Source: Sphingomonadales bacterium (lineage in GTDB: Bacteria; Pseudomonadota; Alphaproteobacteria; Sphingomonadales; Sphingomonadaceae). Taken from it: 12,755 nt of DNA. The stretch covers positions 1 through 12,755 of the forward strand of contig JAIYAA010000120.1 in the NCBI GenBank assembly GCA_027489295.1, in the 5' to 3' direction. Under the pieces are notes generated by a model. The model worked only from the letters and a program-made list of their open reading frames with translations. It made no database searches and was not told where the DNA came from. The stretch's first letter is position 1, and every line of letters begins with the position of its first letter. This document shows positions 7,162-12,755 of this stretch, in pieces. The translations under genes were made by a program, and so were the position numbers.

Positions 7162-7926
7162 TCAGAATCGGCGCCACAGCGCGCCCGCCCCCCAGCCGAA
7201 CAGGAAGGAGACGCCCACTGCCACCAGGCCGTAGACGATGCTGTGCTGATCGGCGCTGGTGGCCACGAAGCGCTCGAACCCCGATTTGCGAATCGCGATC
7301 GGCCGCACCGCCGCCGCCAGCACCCGCCCGTCGCGGATCAGGAAGGTCTCGGCGGTGAACCGGCCCACCGGCACCCGTGCCGGGATGGTGAGCCGCGCGC
7401 GGTAGAGCACGCCGCCGGTGATCTCGACCGCGCCCGGCGCCTCGTAGAACAGCCCGGTGCGCCGCTTGAGATCGACCAGGCCCTGATCGAAGCGCTGCTG
7501 CACTTCGGGTGCCGCGCCCGAGGCTGGCGAAAGCTGCAGGCTGTCAAGGCCGAGTTCATAGATGGCCCGGGTCCGCTCATCCACCAGCTGGCCGATCGGT
7601 CGCGACGAGGCCATCGCATAGAAGCTGGGCGCCGATCGATAGCGCATCTGCGCGGCGTTGACCCAGATGCCGGCGACCTTGGACTTCTCCCGAACCACCA
7701 CCGACTCCGTGGGGCCCTTGATCACCACCACGATATCCGCCGGGCGCTCGCCCTGCTGCGGGGCGCTGCCGCCCGGATAAAGGATCGCGCCGAACAGCAG
7801 CAACTCGGCGCCGGTGAAGCTGTAGGCGATCTCGATGTCGCGCTGCGACACATCGGGTACCAGCTCGGGCTTTGCCTGCGCCATCAGCAGCGGCGCGAAC
7901 AGCACCAGCGCCCAGGCCTTTCTCAC
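7162..7926 (-). CDS. Alph_Pro_TM / TIGR02186 family protein
   Basis: This is a 254-residue envelope protein of the alphaproteobacterial family named TIGR02186 or Alph_Pro_TM, of unknown function. Residues 1-18 are a signal peptide (MRKAWALVLFAPLLMAQA). The body is extracytoplasmic and beta-rich, with family-typical segments such as SQRDIEIAYSFTGAELLLFGA, DIVVVIKGP and SKVAGIWVN. A single C-terminal membrane helix (about 229-250) ends in WRRF, so the bulk should face the periplasm. The start is the GTG at 7924-7926, whose last bases form the TGA of the TauE/SafE gene (GTGA overlap), a sign of translational coupling. Members of this family are regularly found beside TauE/SafE permeases, so it may be an accessory subunit of the exporter. 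That role is inferred from context, not from a motif. Confidence 0.87.
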   Translation of the reverse strand: MRKAWALVLFAPLLMAQAKPELVPDVSQRDIEIAYSFTGAELLLFGAILYPGGSAPQQGERPADIVVVIKGPTESVVVREKSKVAGIWVNAAQMRYRSAPSFYAMASSRPIGQLVDERTRAIYELGLDSLQLSPASGAAPEVQQRFDQGLVDLKRRTGLFYEAPGAVEITGGVLYRARLTIPARVPVGRFTAETFLIRDGRVLAAAVRPIAIRKSGFERFVATSADQHSIVYGLVAVGVSFLFGWGAGALWRRF

Positions 7927-8837
7927 GCCGCGCCCACCGAATAGAGCTCGTCCGGCCGCCAGGCGAGGCCGAGCAGCATGCGCGCGGCGACCGTTAGCAC
8001 GATCAGCGCGAGGATCAGCCGCAGATATTCGGGCTTGGCCTTCGCCGCGAAGCGCGCGCCGAGCTGTGCGCCGATCACCGAGCCGACCAGCAGCAGGATC
8101 GCCAGGACGATGTCGACCGCCTTGGTGGTCGTCGCGTGCACCATCGTCGCCACGGCCGTGGTGAACAGCGTCTGGAACAGCGAGGTGCCGACCACCGTCT
8201 GCGTGCCCATGCCGAGGATGTAGAGCATCGCCGGCACCAGGATGAATCCGCCGCCCACGCCCAGCAGCATGGTCAGCACGCCCGTGAACACGCCGAGCAG
8301 CAGCGGTGCGAGCGGCGAGATGTACAAGCCCGAGGCATAGAAGCGCCAGCGGAAGGGCAGCGCGGCGACCAGCGGATGATGGCGCCGTTTGCGCGCCTTG
8401 GGCGGCTTGGCACCGCGAGAAACCCGGATCGCACCGACCGATTCCTTGGCCATCAATCCACCGATCGAGCCGAGCAGCACCACGTAGAGGATGCCGATCA
8501 CGACGTCGATCTGGCCACTGGCCTGCAGCAGCTTGAACAGCCATGCCCCCAGCAGGCTGCCGAGGATGCCGCCGGTGACGAGCACCGCCCCCATCTGCAC
8601 GTCCACCCCCTTGCGGCGGAAATGCGCGAAGACGCCCGAGACGCTGGCCCCGGTCACCTGACTTGCCGCGGAGGCCGCTGCCACGGTCGGCGGGATGCCG
8701 TAGAAGATCAGCAGCGGCGTGGTGAGGAACCCCCCGCCCACCCCGAACATGCCGGAGAGGAGACCCACGCCTAGCCCCAGCGCCACGATCACGAGCGCGT
8801 TGACCGATAGGTTGGCGATGGGAAGGTACAGATCCAT
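7923..8837 (-). CDS. TauE/SafE family sulfite/anion exporter permease
   Basis: This is a 304-residue inner-membrane protein with about eight predicted membrane segments in two homologous halves. Each half carries the family signature: GMFGVGGGF (29-37) followed by TTPLLIFYGIPP, and LLGVGGGF (191-198) followed by ILVPAMLYILGMG. A very basic cytoplasmic loop (about 141-156, KARKRRHHP) joins the halves. TauE/SafE proteins export sulfite, sulfoacetate or related sulfur anions; the substrate cannot be assigned here because no sulfur-metabolism gene lies nearby. The ATG at 8835-8837 is used. A five-base hairpin, CGGGC (8839-8843) with GCCCG (8853-8857), lies just upstream and may mask a weak CTAGG ribosome site. 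It lies 69 bases after the barrel-protein gene and overlaps the Alph_Pro_TM gene by GTGA. Confidence 0.9.
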   Translation of the reverse strand: MDLYLPIANLSVNALVIVALGLGVGLLSGMFGVGGGFLTTPLLIFYGIPPTVAAASAASQVTGASVSGVFAHFRRKGVDVQMGAVLVTGGILGSLLGAWLFKLLQASGQIDVVIGILYVVLLGSIGGLMAKESVGAIRVSRGAKPPKARKRRHHPLVAALPFRWRFYASGLYISPLAPLLLGVFTGVLTMLLGVGGGFILVPAMLYILGMGTQTVVGTSLFQTLFTTAVATMVHATTTKAVDIVLAILLLVGSVIGAQLGARFAAKAKPEYLRLILALIVLTVAARMLLGLAWRPDELYSVGAA

Positions 8838-8906
8838 GCGGGCCTAGACCTAGCCCGTTTCGGACGGCGTGCGAAAGGGCGAACCGGCGCTTTTGCGATC
8901 CCGCCT

Positions 8907-9926
8907 TCAGAAGTCGCTGCCAAGGGTGATCGCCACGCCGGAGCCCGGCCGAGCGTTGCCCGCCACACGCTGGCGCCAGTCCAGTGCGAGCCGCGCCTGC
9001 GCCGCGCCGATCGGCAGCGTCGCAACCAGCGTCGGCCCAAGGTCGAGCCGCTGGGCCTCGCGCTGCGCAGCCCCCCATGCCCCTAGGCCGAGCGCAAGGC
9101 GAATCGTGCGGCGCTGGACAACCTCGCCGATCAGGCGCACCGCGCCGTCGGCATAACGCTCGGTCCGCGCCCGCCGGATGGCGCCCGCCTGGCCATAGGC
9201 TTCCAGCCGGAAGCCCGGCGCGATCGACTCGGTGAGCCCCGTGACCACCCCCAAGGCCGGGCCGCCACGCACCCCGTCCAGCCCCACCCGATGCTCCACG
9301 ACCAGCCGGACCGGTGCCCGCAGCGGCTGCCAGTCGATCCCGATCGCCGCCTCGGTGCCGCGGCCCCGCAGCGGCCCGGCAACGCGCGCATAGCCGGCCA
9401 GTCGATGGCGCGCGACCGGGCGAAAGGCGAGGCGGAAGCCGGCCTGACTTCCCCCGAGCTGGCCAGCGCCGGGCGCCGCGCCAACGCCGCGGCCAGGCCG
9501 CACGACCAGCCAGCTGCTGAGCTGCCAGCGATCGTGATAGGGCAGCGGCACGGGCGGAAACGCAGAGTTTGCCGCAGCCGGCGGCTGCGGTCGCGGGAGC
9601 GTCGACCCGATCTGCGAGGCTGACGCTTGTTCGTCGGGCGGCAGGGAGAATGCCGCAGGTACAAGTGCCGCGCTGAACGGTGCCGGCTGCGGCTTCGCGA
9701 ACGGCACGGAATGCGCGGTCGATCCGGAGGACGCGCGCACCGGCAGCGGAGCCCGTTCCACGATCAACGACCGATGTCGGAACATCGAAGGGGGGATCGG
9801 CAACGATGCTGGCGGCGGCGTGGCGGGCGCGTCCTGCGGCGACAGCATCGCCACCCGCACCCCGATCCAGCCGAGCACGACCGCGCCGACGAACCGCAAG
9901 GGTCGCCCATGGCCCCGGTCGCTCAT
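8907..9926 (-). CDS. Proline-rich protein with predicted C-terminal outer-membrane barrel (NfrA C-domain-like)
   Basis: This is a 339-residue protein with no confident named family. Residues 11-28 form a hydrophobic signal or anchor segment. Residues 30-130 are Pro/Ala/Ser-rich and look disordered. Residues 130-339 alternate short amphipathic strands (for example RLAFRPVARHRLAGYARVAG and VRLVVEHRVGLDGV) and end in SDF, a terminal phenylalanine typical of outer-membrane barrels. The spacing of the late segments (RLDLGPTL, then LALDWRQRVAG and a glycine-rich last strand) recalls the C-terminal domain of the phage N4 adsorption protein NfrA. The TPR region of full-length NfrA (about 990 residues) is absent. 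The ATG at 9924-9926 overlaps the TGA of the upstream NfrB-like glycosyltransferase (ATGA), so the two are translationally coupled. NfrA-like identity is inference from context plus weak similarity; the barrel call is moderate. Confidence 0.72.
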   Translation of the reverse strand: MSDRGHGRPLRFVGAVVLGWIGVRVAMLSPQDAPATPPPASLPIPPSMFRHRSLIVERAPLPVRASSGSTAHSVPFAKPQPAPFSAALVPAAFSLPPDEQASASQIGSTLPRPQPPAAANSAFPPVPLPYHDRWQLSSWLVVRPGRGVGAAPGAGQLGGSQAGFRLAFRPVARHRLAGYARVAGPLRGRGTEAAIGIDWQPLRAPVRLVVEHRVGLDGVRGGPALGVVTGLTESIAPGFRLEAYGQAGAIRRARTERYADGAVRLIGEVVQRRTIRLALGLGAWGAAQREAQRLDLGPTLVATLPIGAAQARLALDWRQRVAGNARPGSGVAITLGSDF

Positions 9927-11317
9927 GCCGCAGCCGTTGCGGCAGATGCCATGGAAGCCGCCCCCGCGTCGGGGAAATGGTGCGCAGTCTTGTCCCACCG
10001 CACCGGGCCGCCCAGCAGCAGCCGAACATAGATGCTCAGCGCCCGCCGCGCCGCGAGCAAGCCGATGTAGTTCGCGACGATCATGCGCGGGGCCGAGAGC
10101 AGGCCCTCGCCGATGCCATGGAGTCGCGTCACGAGCAGCATCCGCACCAGCAATCGCCAGCCGAGCAGCGCCATGTTGAGCGCAATGCCGGTAGCGAGCC
10201 ACGCGTCCAGGGGCGGCGGGGCGGTTCCCGTCCAGCCATGCACGCCGCTGGAGAGGCCCCACAGCAGCAGGCTCGCATAGGCGATGGCGAGCACCGGCAT
10301 CGCCAGCGTGACGCGGCGGTCGCGCATTCGCATCCAGTGATCGCACCAGTCCCAGGGCCGCCCCCAGCCGGTGCGATCCCAGCCGGCAAGCGCTATTCCC
10401 GCCATCCAGCGTGCCTTTTGCCGCACCGATGCGGGGACCGTCGCCGGGAAATAGGCCCGCACGGCCACCGGCGGTCCGCCGGCGGACTCTGCCACCCGCA
10501 CAAACGCACAGCGCTCGCCCATCGCGCGCAAGGCGAGGCCCAGTTCGTAGTCCTCGGTCAGACTGGTCGCGTCGAAGGGCTGGCCGCGCGTCGCGGCGAT
10601 CCGGCGCAATACGTCACAACGGATCGCGCAGCCGACACCGGCCAGCGGCAGGCTGGCGCCCAGCATCTGCCGCACGAGCAGGGTGAGTCCGTGAGACTGG
10701 GCAAACTCGTCAAGATAATGGCCGGAGACGAGCAGCGATCCAGGCTGGCGCAGCGGCGTGACCGGCAGCTGCACGGCACCGTTGCGCTCGATCGAGGCGG
10801 CATAGACGGCAAGCTCCTGCGGATGGACCACGTCTTCGGCATCGTGCAGCACGATCGCGGTGAAGGCCGCATCCTCCGCCGCCTCGTCGCGTTCCAGCGC
10901 CCTCCACAGACCGTTGAGGCAGTCCGCCTTGGTCGTCGGCCCCGCATGCGCTCCGATGACCAGCCGTACCCGAGCATCCCCTTGTGCCACGCGCGCCACC
11001 GCCGCGATGGTGGGCGAATCGTTGGGATAGGTGCCGACATAGATGCGATAGTGCTGCGATGGCCAACGCGCGAGCATCGCTCGCAGCATCGGCTCGATGA
11101 CGGCGGACTCATCCCATGCCGGCACGAAGACGGCAAAGCGATGCGAGCACTCGGCGCAATCTTCCGGCAACTCTGTCACCGGACGGACAGATCCTCGCAG
11201 ACGCAATAAAATGTAGAGGCAATCGATCAGTAGGTCATCAACCCCGCCGATCAGCATGAATACAACGGATACGGCAAATAGTTCGCGGTTCACCGCGTCG
11301 ATCGCGTCGATGATCAT
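9923..11317 (-). CDS. NfrB-like family 2 glycosyltransferase without the C-terminal MshEN domain
   Basis: This is a 464-residue inner-membrane processive glycosyltransferase. An N-terminal membrane segment (about 14-38) precedes the GT2 catalytic domain. That domain has VPAWDE (65-70), a nucleotide-sugar metal site at HDAED (158-162), the acceptor/base motif TEDYELG (254-260) and the RQKARW form of the QxxRW motif (299-304). Further membrane helices follow at about 335-358, 372-396 and 410-430. IALAGWDRTGW (308-318) and the closing VRWDKTAHHFP (439-449) closely match E. coli NfrB, which makes an envelope glycan used as receptor by phage N4. E. coli NfrB continues with a c-di-GMP-binding MshEN-type domain (about 745 residues in total); this one stops right after the WDKT motif. 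The ATG at 11315-11317 has GGGG eight bases upstream and overlaps the barrel-protein gene by ATGA. Confidence 0.88.
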   Translation of the reverse strand: MIIDAIDAVNRELFAVSVVFMLIGGVDDLLIDCLYILLRLRGSVRPVTELPEDCAECSHRFAVFVPAWDESAVIEPMLRAMLARWPSQHYRIYVGTYPNDSPTIAAVARVAQGDARVRLVIGAHAGPTTKADCLNGLWRALERDEAAEDAAFTAIVLHDAEDVVHPQELAVYAASIERNGAVQLPVTPLRQPGSLLVSGHYLDEFAQSHGLTLLVRQMLGASLPLAGVGCAIRCDVLRRIAATRGQPFDATSLTEDYELGLALRAMGERCAFVRVAESAGGPPVAVRAYFPATVPASVRQKARWMAGIALAGWDRTGWGRPWDWCDHWMRMRDRRVTLAMPVLAIAYASLLLWGLSSGVHGWTGTAPPPLDAWLATGIALNMALLGWRLLVRMLLVTRLHGIGEGLLSAPRMIVANYIGLLAARRALSIYVRLLLGGPVRWDKTAHHFPDAGAASMASAATAAA

Positions 11318-11357
11318 CGCTCCAGCCCCAAGCGAAGTATCCGAGTCGGACGCGGTT

Positions 11358-11386
11358 ACTATCTAGAATCGACTATCCTATATCAA
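11358..11386 (-). promoter_or_regulatory. Predicted sigma-70-type promoter for the NfrB-like operon
   Basis: On the minus strand TTGATA (complement of 11381-11386, five of six bases of the -35 consensus) is followed after 17 bases by GATAGT (complement of 11358-11363, four of six of the -10). It lies in the most AT-rich stretch of the window and predicts a transcript starting near 11351, about 34 bases before the ATG. A GAATC (GANTC) site at 11366-11370 lies in the spacer. No experimental start site is known. Confidence 0.5.
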
Positions 11387-11456
11387 CCTATATATGCATA
11401 TTCGCAGCAAAGGTTTGCGAGCGTGTTGCCCGTTGCCAAGTCACGGGAGCTGCTGC

Positions 11457-11482
11457 GGAACTCGGATTACCGATCAGGCGTT
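11457..11482 (+). promoter_or_regulatory. EcfG-type general stress promoter (GGAAC-N17-CGTT)
   Basis: GGAAC (11457-11461) and CGTT (11479-11482) are separated by exactly 17 bases, matching the GGAAC-N16/17-CGTT consensus used by the alphaproteobacterial general-stress sigma factor EcfG. I checked the other GGAAC occurrences I could find on both strands, and none has CGTT at the right distance. The promoter points rightward into a stretch that ends at an intrinsic terminator and has no coding gene on that strand, which argues for a noncoding transcript. Confidence 0.55.
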
Positions 11483-11488
11483 TCCTCC

Positions 11489-11556
11489 GAATCCGATGCT
11501 TTTGGACACCCGAACTTTCGAACCGGCCGGCCCTTCGGGCGCGGCCGGTTCTTTTT
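11489..11556 (+). ncRNA. Candidate short stress-induced sRNA
   Basis: The 5' end is estimated at six to ten bases after the CGTT of the EcfG-type promoter; the 3' end is the T tract of the intrinsic terminator at 11520-11556. The RNA would be about 65-70 bases. It could form a weak 5' hairpin (TCCG at 11492-11495 with TGGA at 11503-11506), then a single-stranded ACACCCGAACTT region, then the terminator hairpin. No convincing start codon or ribosome site is present. A longer version beginning near 11401 from an AT-rich promoter is also possible. I recognise no known RNA family. By analogy, Caulobacter GsrN is a small RNA driven by the same sigma class; homology to it is not claimed. Confidence 0.4.
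11520..11556 (+). terminator. Strong intrinsic (Rho-independent) terminator, plus-strand direction
   Basis: GAACCGGCCG (11520-11529) pairs perfectly with CGGCCGGTTC (11542-11551), a 10-base stem. It is extended by GCCC/GGGC around a TTC loop with one bulged G, and followed at once by five Ts (11552-11556). The T tract is only on the plus strand, so it ends rightward transcripts. Read leftward, the hairpin begins 11 bases past the stop codon of the RcnB-like gene but is not followed by Ts, so it would be a poor terminator for that gene. Confidence 0.8.
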
Positions 11557-11561
11557 GGCGG

Positions 11562-12083
11562 TTACCTATAGAAACCGGGCAGGACGCGAATCACCGCGCC
11601 ACGTCGCGTGTCGACCAGCAACACATCGTTATAGTGCCGCACCCAGGCGCGGCCGAGACCCGGCTGGGGCAGATGGTAGCGCCACGGATCTCCGATCAGG
11701 TAGCGCGGCCCGTAATAGGCGGTGCCGATCCGCGCGCCGGGCTGAAACCGGTTGTAGCGGAACGGGGCGCGCCACTCGCCGCGCGCATAGAGCGCGCGAT
11801 TGTGATCGCGCCAGCTACGCCAGTCATTGTCTGCCCAGCGACGGTCGCGGTCGCGCAGGTCCTCGCGATATTCGCGGTGCGCATCGCGCAGGTCGCGGCG
11901 CTCCTGGTGAATGCGGCGCGGGTCGCCGGTGCGCTCCGCACGTCGCAGGTCACGTTCCGCATCACGGATGTCGCGTCGGTCGCCACGCAGTTCCGCCTGG
12001 GACTGCGCAATCGCAGTTGCCGGCACCAGCAGCGCAGGCGCCGCGATCGCGGTCAGCAAGGCGATGGGTACGAGCTTCTTCAT
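11562..12083 (-). CDS. RcnB-like periplasmic protein
   Basis: This is a 173-residue exported protein. Residues 1-26 are a typical signal peptide with cleavage expected after AIA. Residues 31-95 form a highly charged Arg/Asp-rich helix with heptad-like RDxRDAERDLRRAE repeats. The C-terminal part (about 125-173) carries the RcnB-family pattern: YHLPQPGLGRAWVRHYNDVLLVDTRRGAVIRVLPGFY. In E. coli RcnB is a small periplasmic protein involved in nickel and cobalt homeostasis; alphaproteobacterial relatives are many, larger and mostly uncharacterised, so a metal role is not assured. The sequence shows no histidine or cysteine cluster. The ATG at 12081-12083 has GGAG seven bases upstream. It lies 116 bases after bamE on the same strand. 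That gap holds no clear promoter, only a six-base inverted repeat (CAAGCC/GGCTTG), so co-transcription with bamE is possible. Confidence 0.85.
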   Translation of the reverse strand: MKKLVPIALLTAIAAPALLVPATAIAQSQAELRGDRRDIRDAERDLRRAERTGDPRRIHQERRDLRDAHREYREDLRDRDRRWADNDWRSWRDHNRALYARGEWRAPFRYNRFQPGARIGTAYYGPRYLIGDPWRYHLPQPGLGRAWVRHYNDVLLVDTRRGAVIRVLPGFYR

Positions 12084-12199
12084 CGGTCTTCTCCATACTG
12101 GTCAAGCCCGCCGATCCTGGGACCGGCTTGAGACCGGAAATGCAGAAGCCCCGCTGAACGATCCGCGAACGCAATCGTCAGCGAAACGACAGGAACGGC

Positions 12200-12679
12200 T
12201 TACTGGCCGCCGCCACCGCTGCCGGGGGCGCCACCAGCCCCGGGCGCGCCGACCGTACCGATATTGCCGAACAGATCGGAGAAGAAGCTACGGCGCCGGC
12301 CCAGGGTCGGCGTGGTCTTGCCATAGGGGCTGATCGACGCGACGAGATCCACCCCGGTTTCGTCGACCGAGGCGACGTTCCCGCTCGGATCGAACCGGAC
12401 GCGCAGCGTGGTCTGGGTCTTCACCTTGGGATTGCGGAAGGCGAAGTTGCTGCTGTCGCGCGCGACATAGAACCACTCGCCCTCGTTGAACTGGCTGGTG
12501 AAGCTGGGGTGGCCAAGCGTCTGCAGCACCGAATCGCGGGTATCGATCCCAGGCTGCACCGAAGCGACCAGGTCATGATCGACCACATAGCCCTGATGCG
12601 TCCGCACCGGCGTACAGGCGGTGGTGCCGAGCACGACCAACAACGCGGCGGTGCCGAGCGTGCGAACGGGAAGCGACAT
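12200..12679 (-). CDS. bamE: Outer membrane protein assembly factor BamE (SmpA/OmlA lipoprotein)
   Basis: This is a 159-residue lipoprotein. The signal peptide runs to residue 21, and C22 in LGTTAC would be lipidated after signal peptidase II cleavage; the lipobox is slightly unusual in having T-T-A before the cysteine. The BamE fold covers about residues 30-110 and includes QGYVVDHDLVASVQPGIDT, VLQTLGHPS and EGEWFYVARD. BamE is a subunit of the BAM complex that inserts beta-barrel proteins into the outer membrane. The tail (TPTLGRRRSFFSDLFGNIG, then a Gly/Ala/Pro-rich end) extends past the E. coli protein (113 residues) and is common in alphaproteobacterial members. The ATG at 12677-12679 was preferred to an upstream ATG at 12748 because GGAG lies six bases before it and the signal peptide starts there. 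The 76 bases upstream show no gene. Confidence 0.92.
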   Translation of the reverse strand: MSLPVRTLGTAALLVVLGTTACTPVRTHQGYVVDHDLVASVQPGIDTRDSVLQTLGHPSFTSQFNEGEWFYVARDSSNFAFRNPKVKTQTTLRVRFDPSGNVASVDETGVDLVASISPYGKTTPTLGRRRSFFSDLFGNIGTVGAPGAGGAPGSGGGGQ

Positions 12680-12755
12680 CAGGATCTCCAGGCAAACACA
12701 TGCGACCCCCGGATTGCATCGCGGGCCGAAGGCCTCAATATGCGGCAAAATGCGG

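Noticed and set aside
7162..10029. A single 955-codon open frame on the minus strand
   Set aside because: Only its last 254 codons are a real protein (Alph_Pro_TM). The rest runs in the wrong frame through the permease and barrel-protein genes and is Arg/Gly/Ala-rich, as expected for an out-of-frame GC-rich shadow.
9680..11209. A 509-codon plus-strand frame opposite the glycosyltransferase
   Set aside because: It is antisense to clear NfrB-like motifs, has biased Arg/His/Pro composition, and shows no domain.
11520..11551. The strong hairpin as the terminator of the RcnB-like gene
   Set aside because: Read leftward the stem is preceded by As but followed by CGAAAGTTC with no T tract. The T5 tract is on the plus strand only.
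12104..12132. Six-base inverted repeat CAAGCC/GGCTTG between bamE and the RcnB-like gene as a terminator
   Set aside because: The stem is short, the loop is long, and no T tract follows on the relevant strand, so a terminator call is not supported.
12680..12748. Upstream ATG extending bamE by 23 codons
   Set aside because: The extension would put extra charged residues before a perfect lipoprotein signal peptide, and the internal ATG has a well-placed GGAG.

Overview
The window is GC-rich, densely coded alphaproteobacterial chromosome, most likely from a sphingomonad (Sphingomonas or a close relative). The reasons are the CarD / FdxA / S4-protein / SUV3-type helicase / M23 peptidase neighbourhood, the Alph_Pro_TM protein paired with a TauE/SafE permease, an alphaproteobacterial-style BamE with a long C-terminal tail, and regulatory motifs typical of the class (a CtrA-type box, GANTC sites, an EcfG-type promoter). 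The species call is inference. No rRNA, tRNA, CRISPR array, transposon or phage gene was seen.

Layout. Positions 1-3658 hold a leftward gene set: an SUV3-like RNA helicase (3658-1181), an overlapping S4-domain RNA-binding protein (1188-877), the seven-iron ferredoxin fdxA (809-471) and the 5' part of a CarD-type transcription regulator (215 to the window edge). Diverging from the helicase is a membrane-anchored M23 murein peptidase (3893-5374). Its upstream region carries a perfect TTAA-N7-TTAA box and two GATTC sites. A small palindrome separates it from a convergent HerA-type ATPase (7094-5421).

From about 11317 back to 7162 runs a second leftward cluster: an NfrB-like family-2 glycosyltransferase, a short proline-rich protein with a predicted outer-membrane barrel that overlaps it by ATGA, a TauE/SafE permease, and an Alph_Pro_TM (TIGR02186) protein that overlaps the permease by GTGA. 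The first pair looks like a reduced version of the NfrA/NfrB envelope-glycan system. The second is a known but functionally unexplained alphaproteobacterial pairing.

The right end holds an RcnB-like periplasmic protein (12083-11562) and the outer-membrane assembly lipoprotein BamE (12679-12200), both leftward. Between the glycosyltransferase and the RcnB-like gene, on the otherwise empty plus strand, sits GGAAC-N17-CGTT (the EcfG general-stress promoter consensus), followed about 40 bases later by a strong intrinsic terminator and no open reading frame. This is the best candidate here for an undescribed element: a short stress-controlled small RNA.

Common themes are envelope biogenesis (M23 peptidase, NfrB-like synthase, barrel protein, BamE, RcnB-like protein) and RNA or transcription control (helicase, S4 protein, CarD, candidate sRNA). 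No intergenic stretch exceeds 300 bases. The largest are 216-470, 3659-3892 and 11318-11561, and each is described under features or findings.
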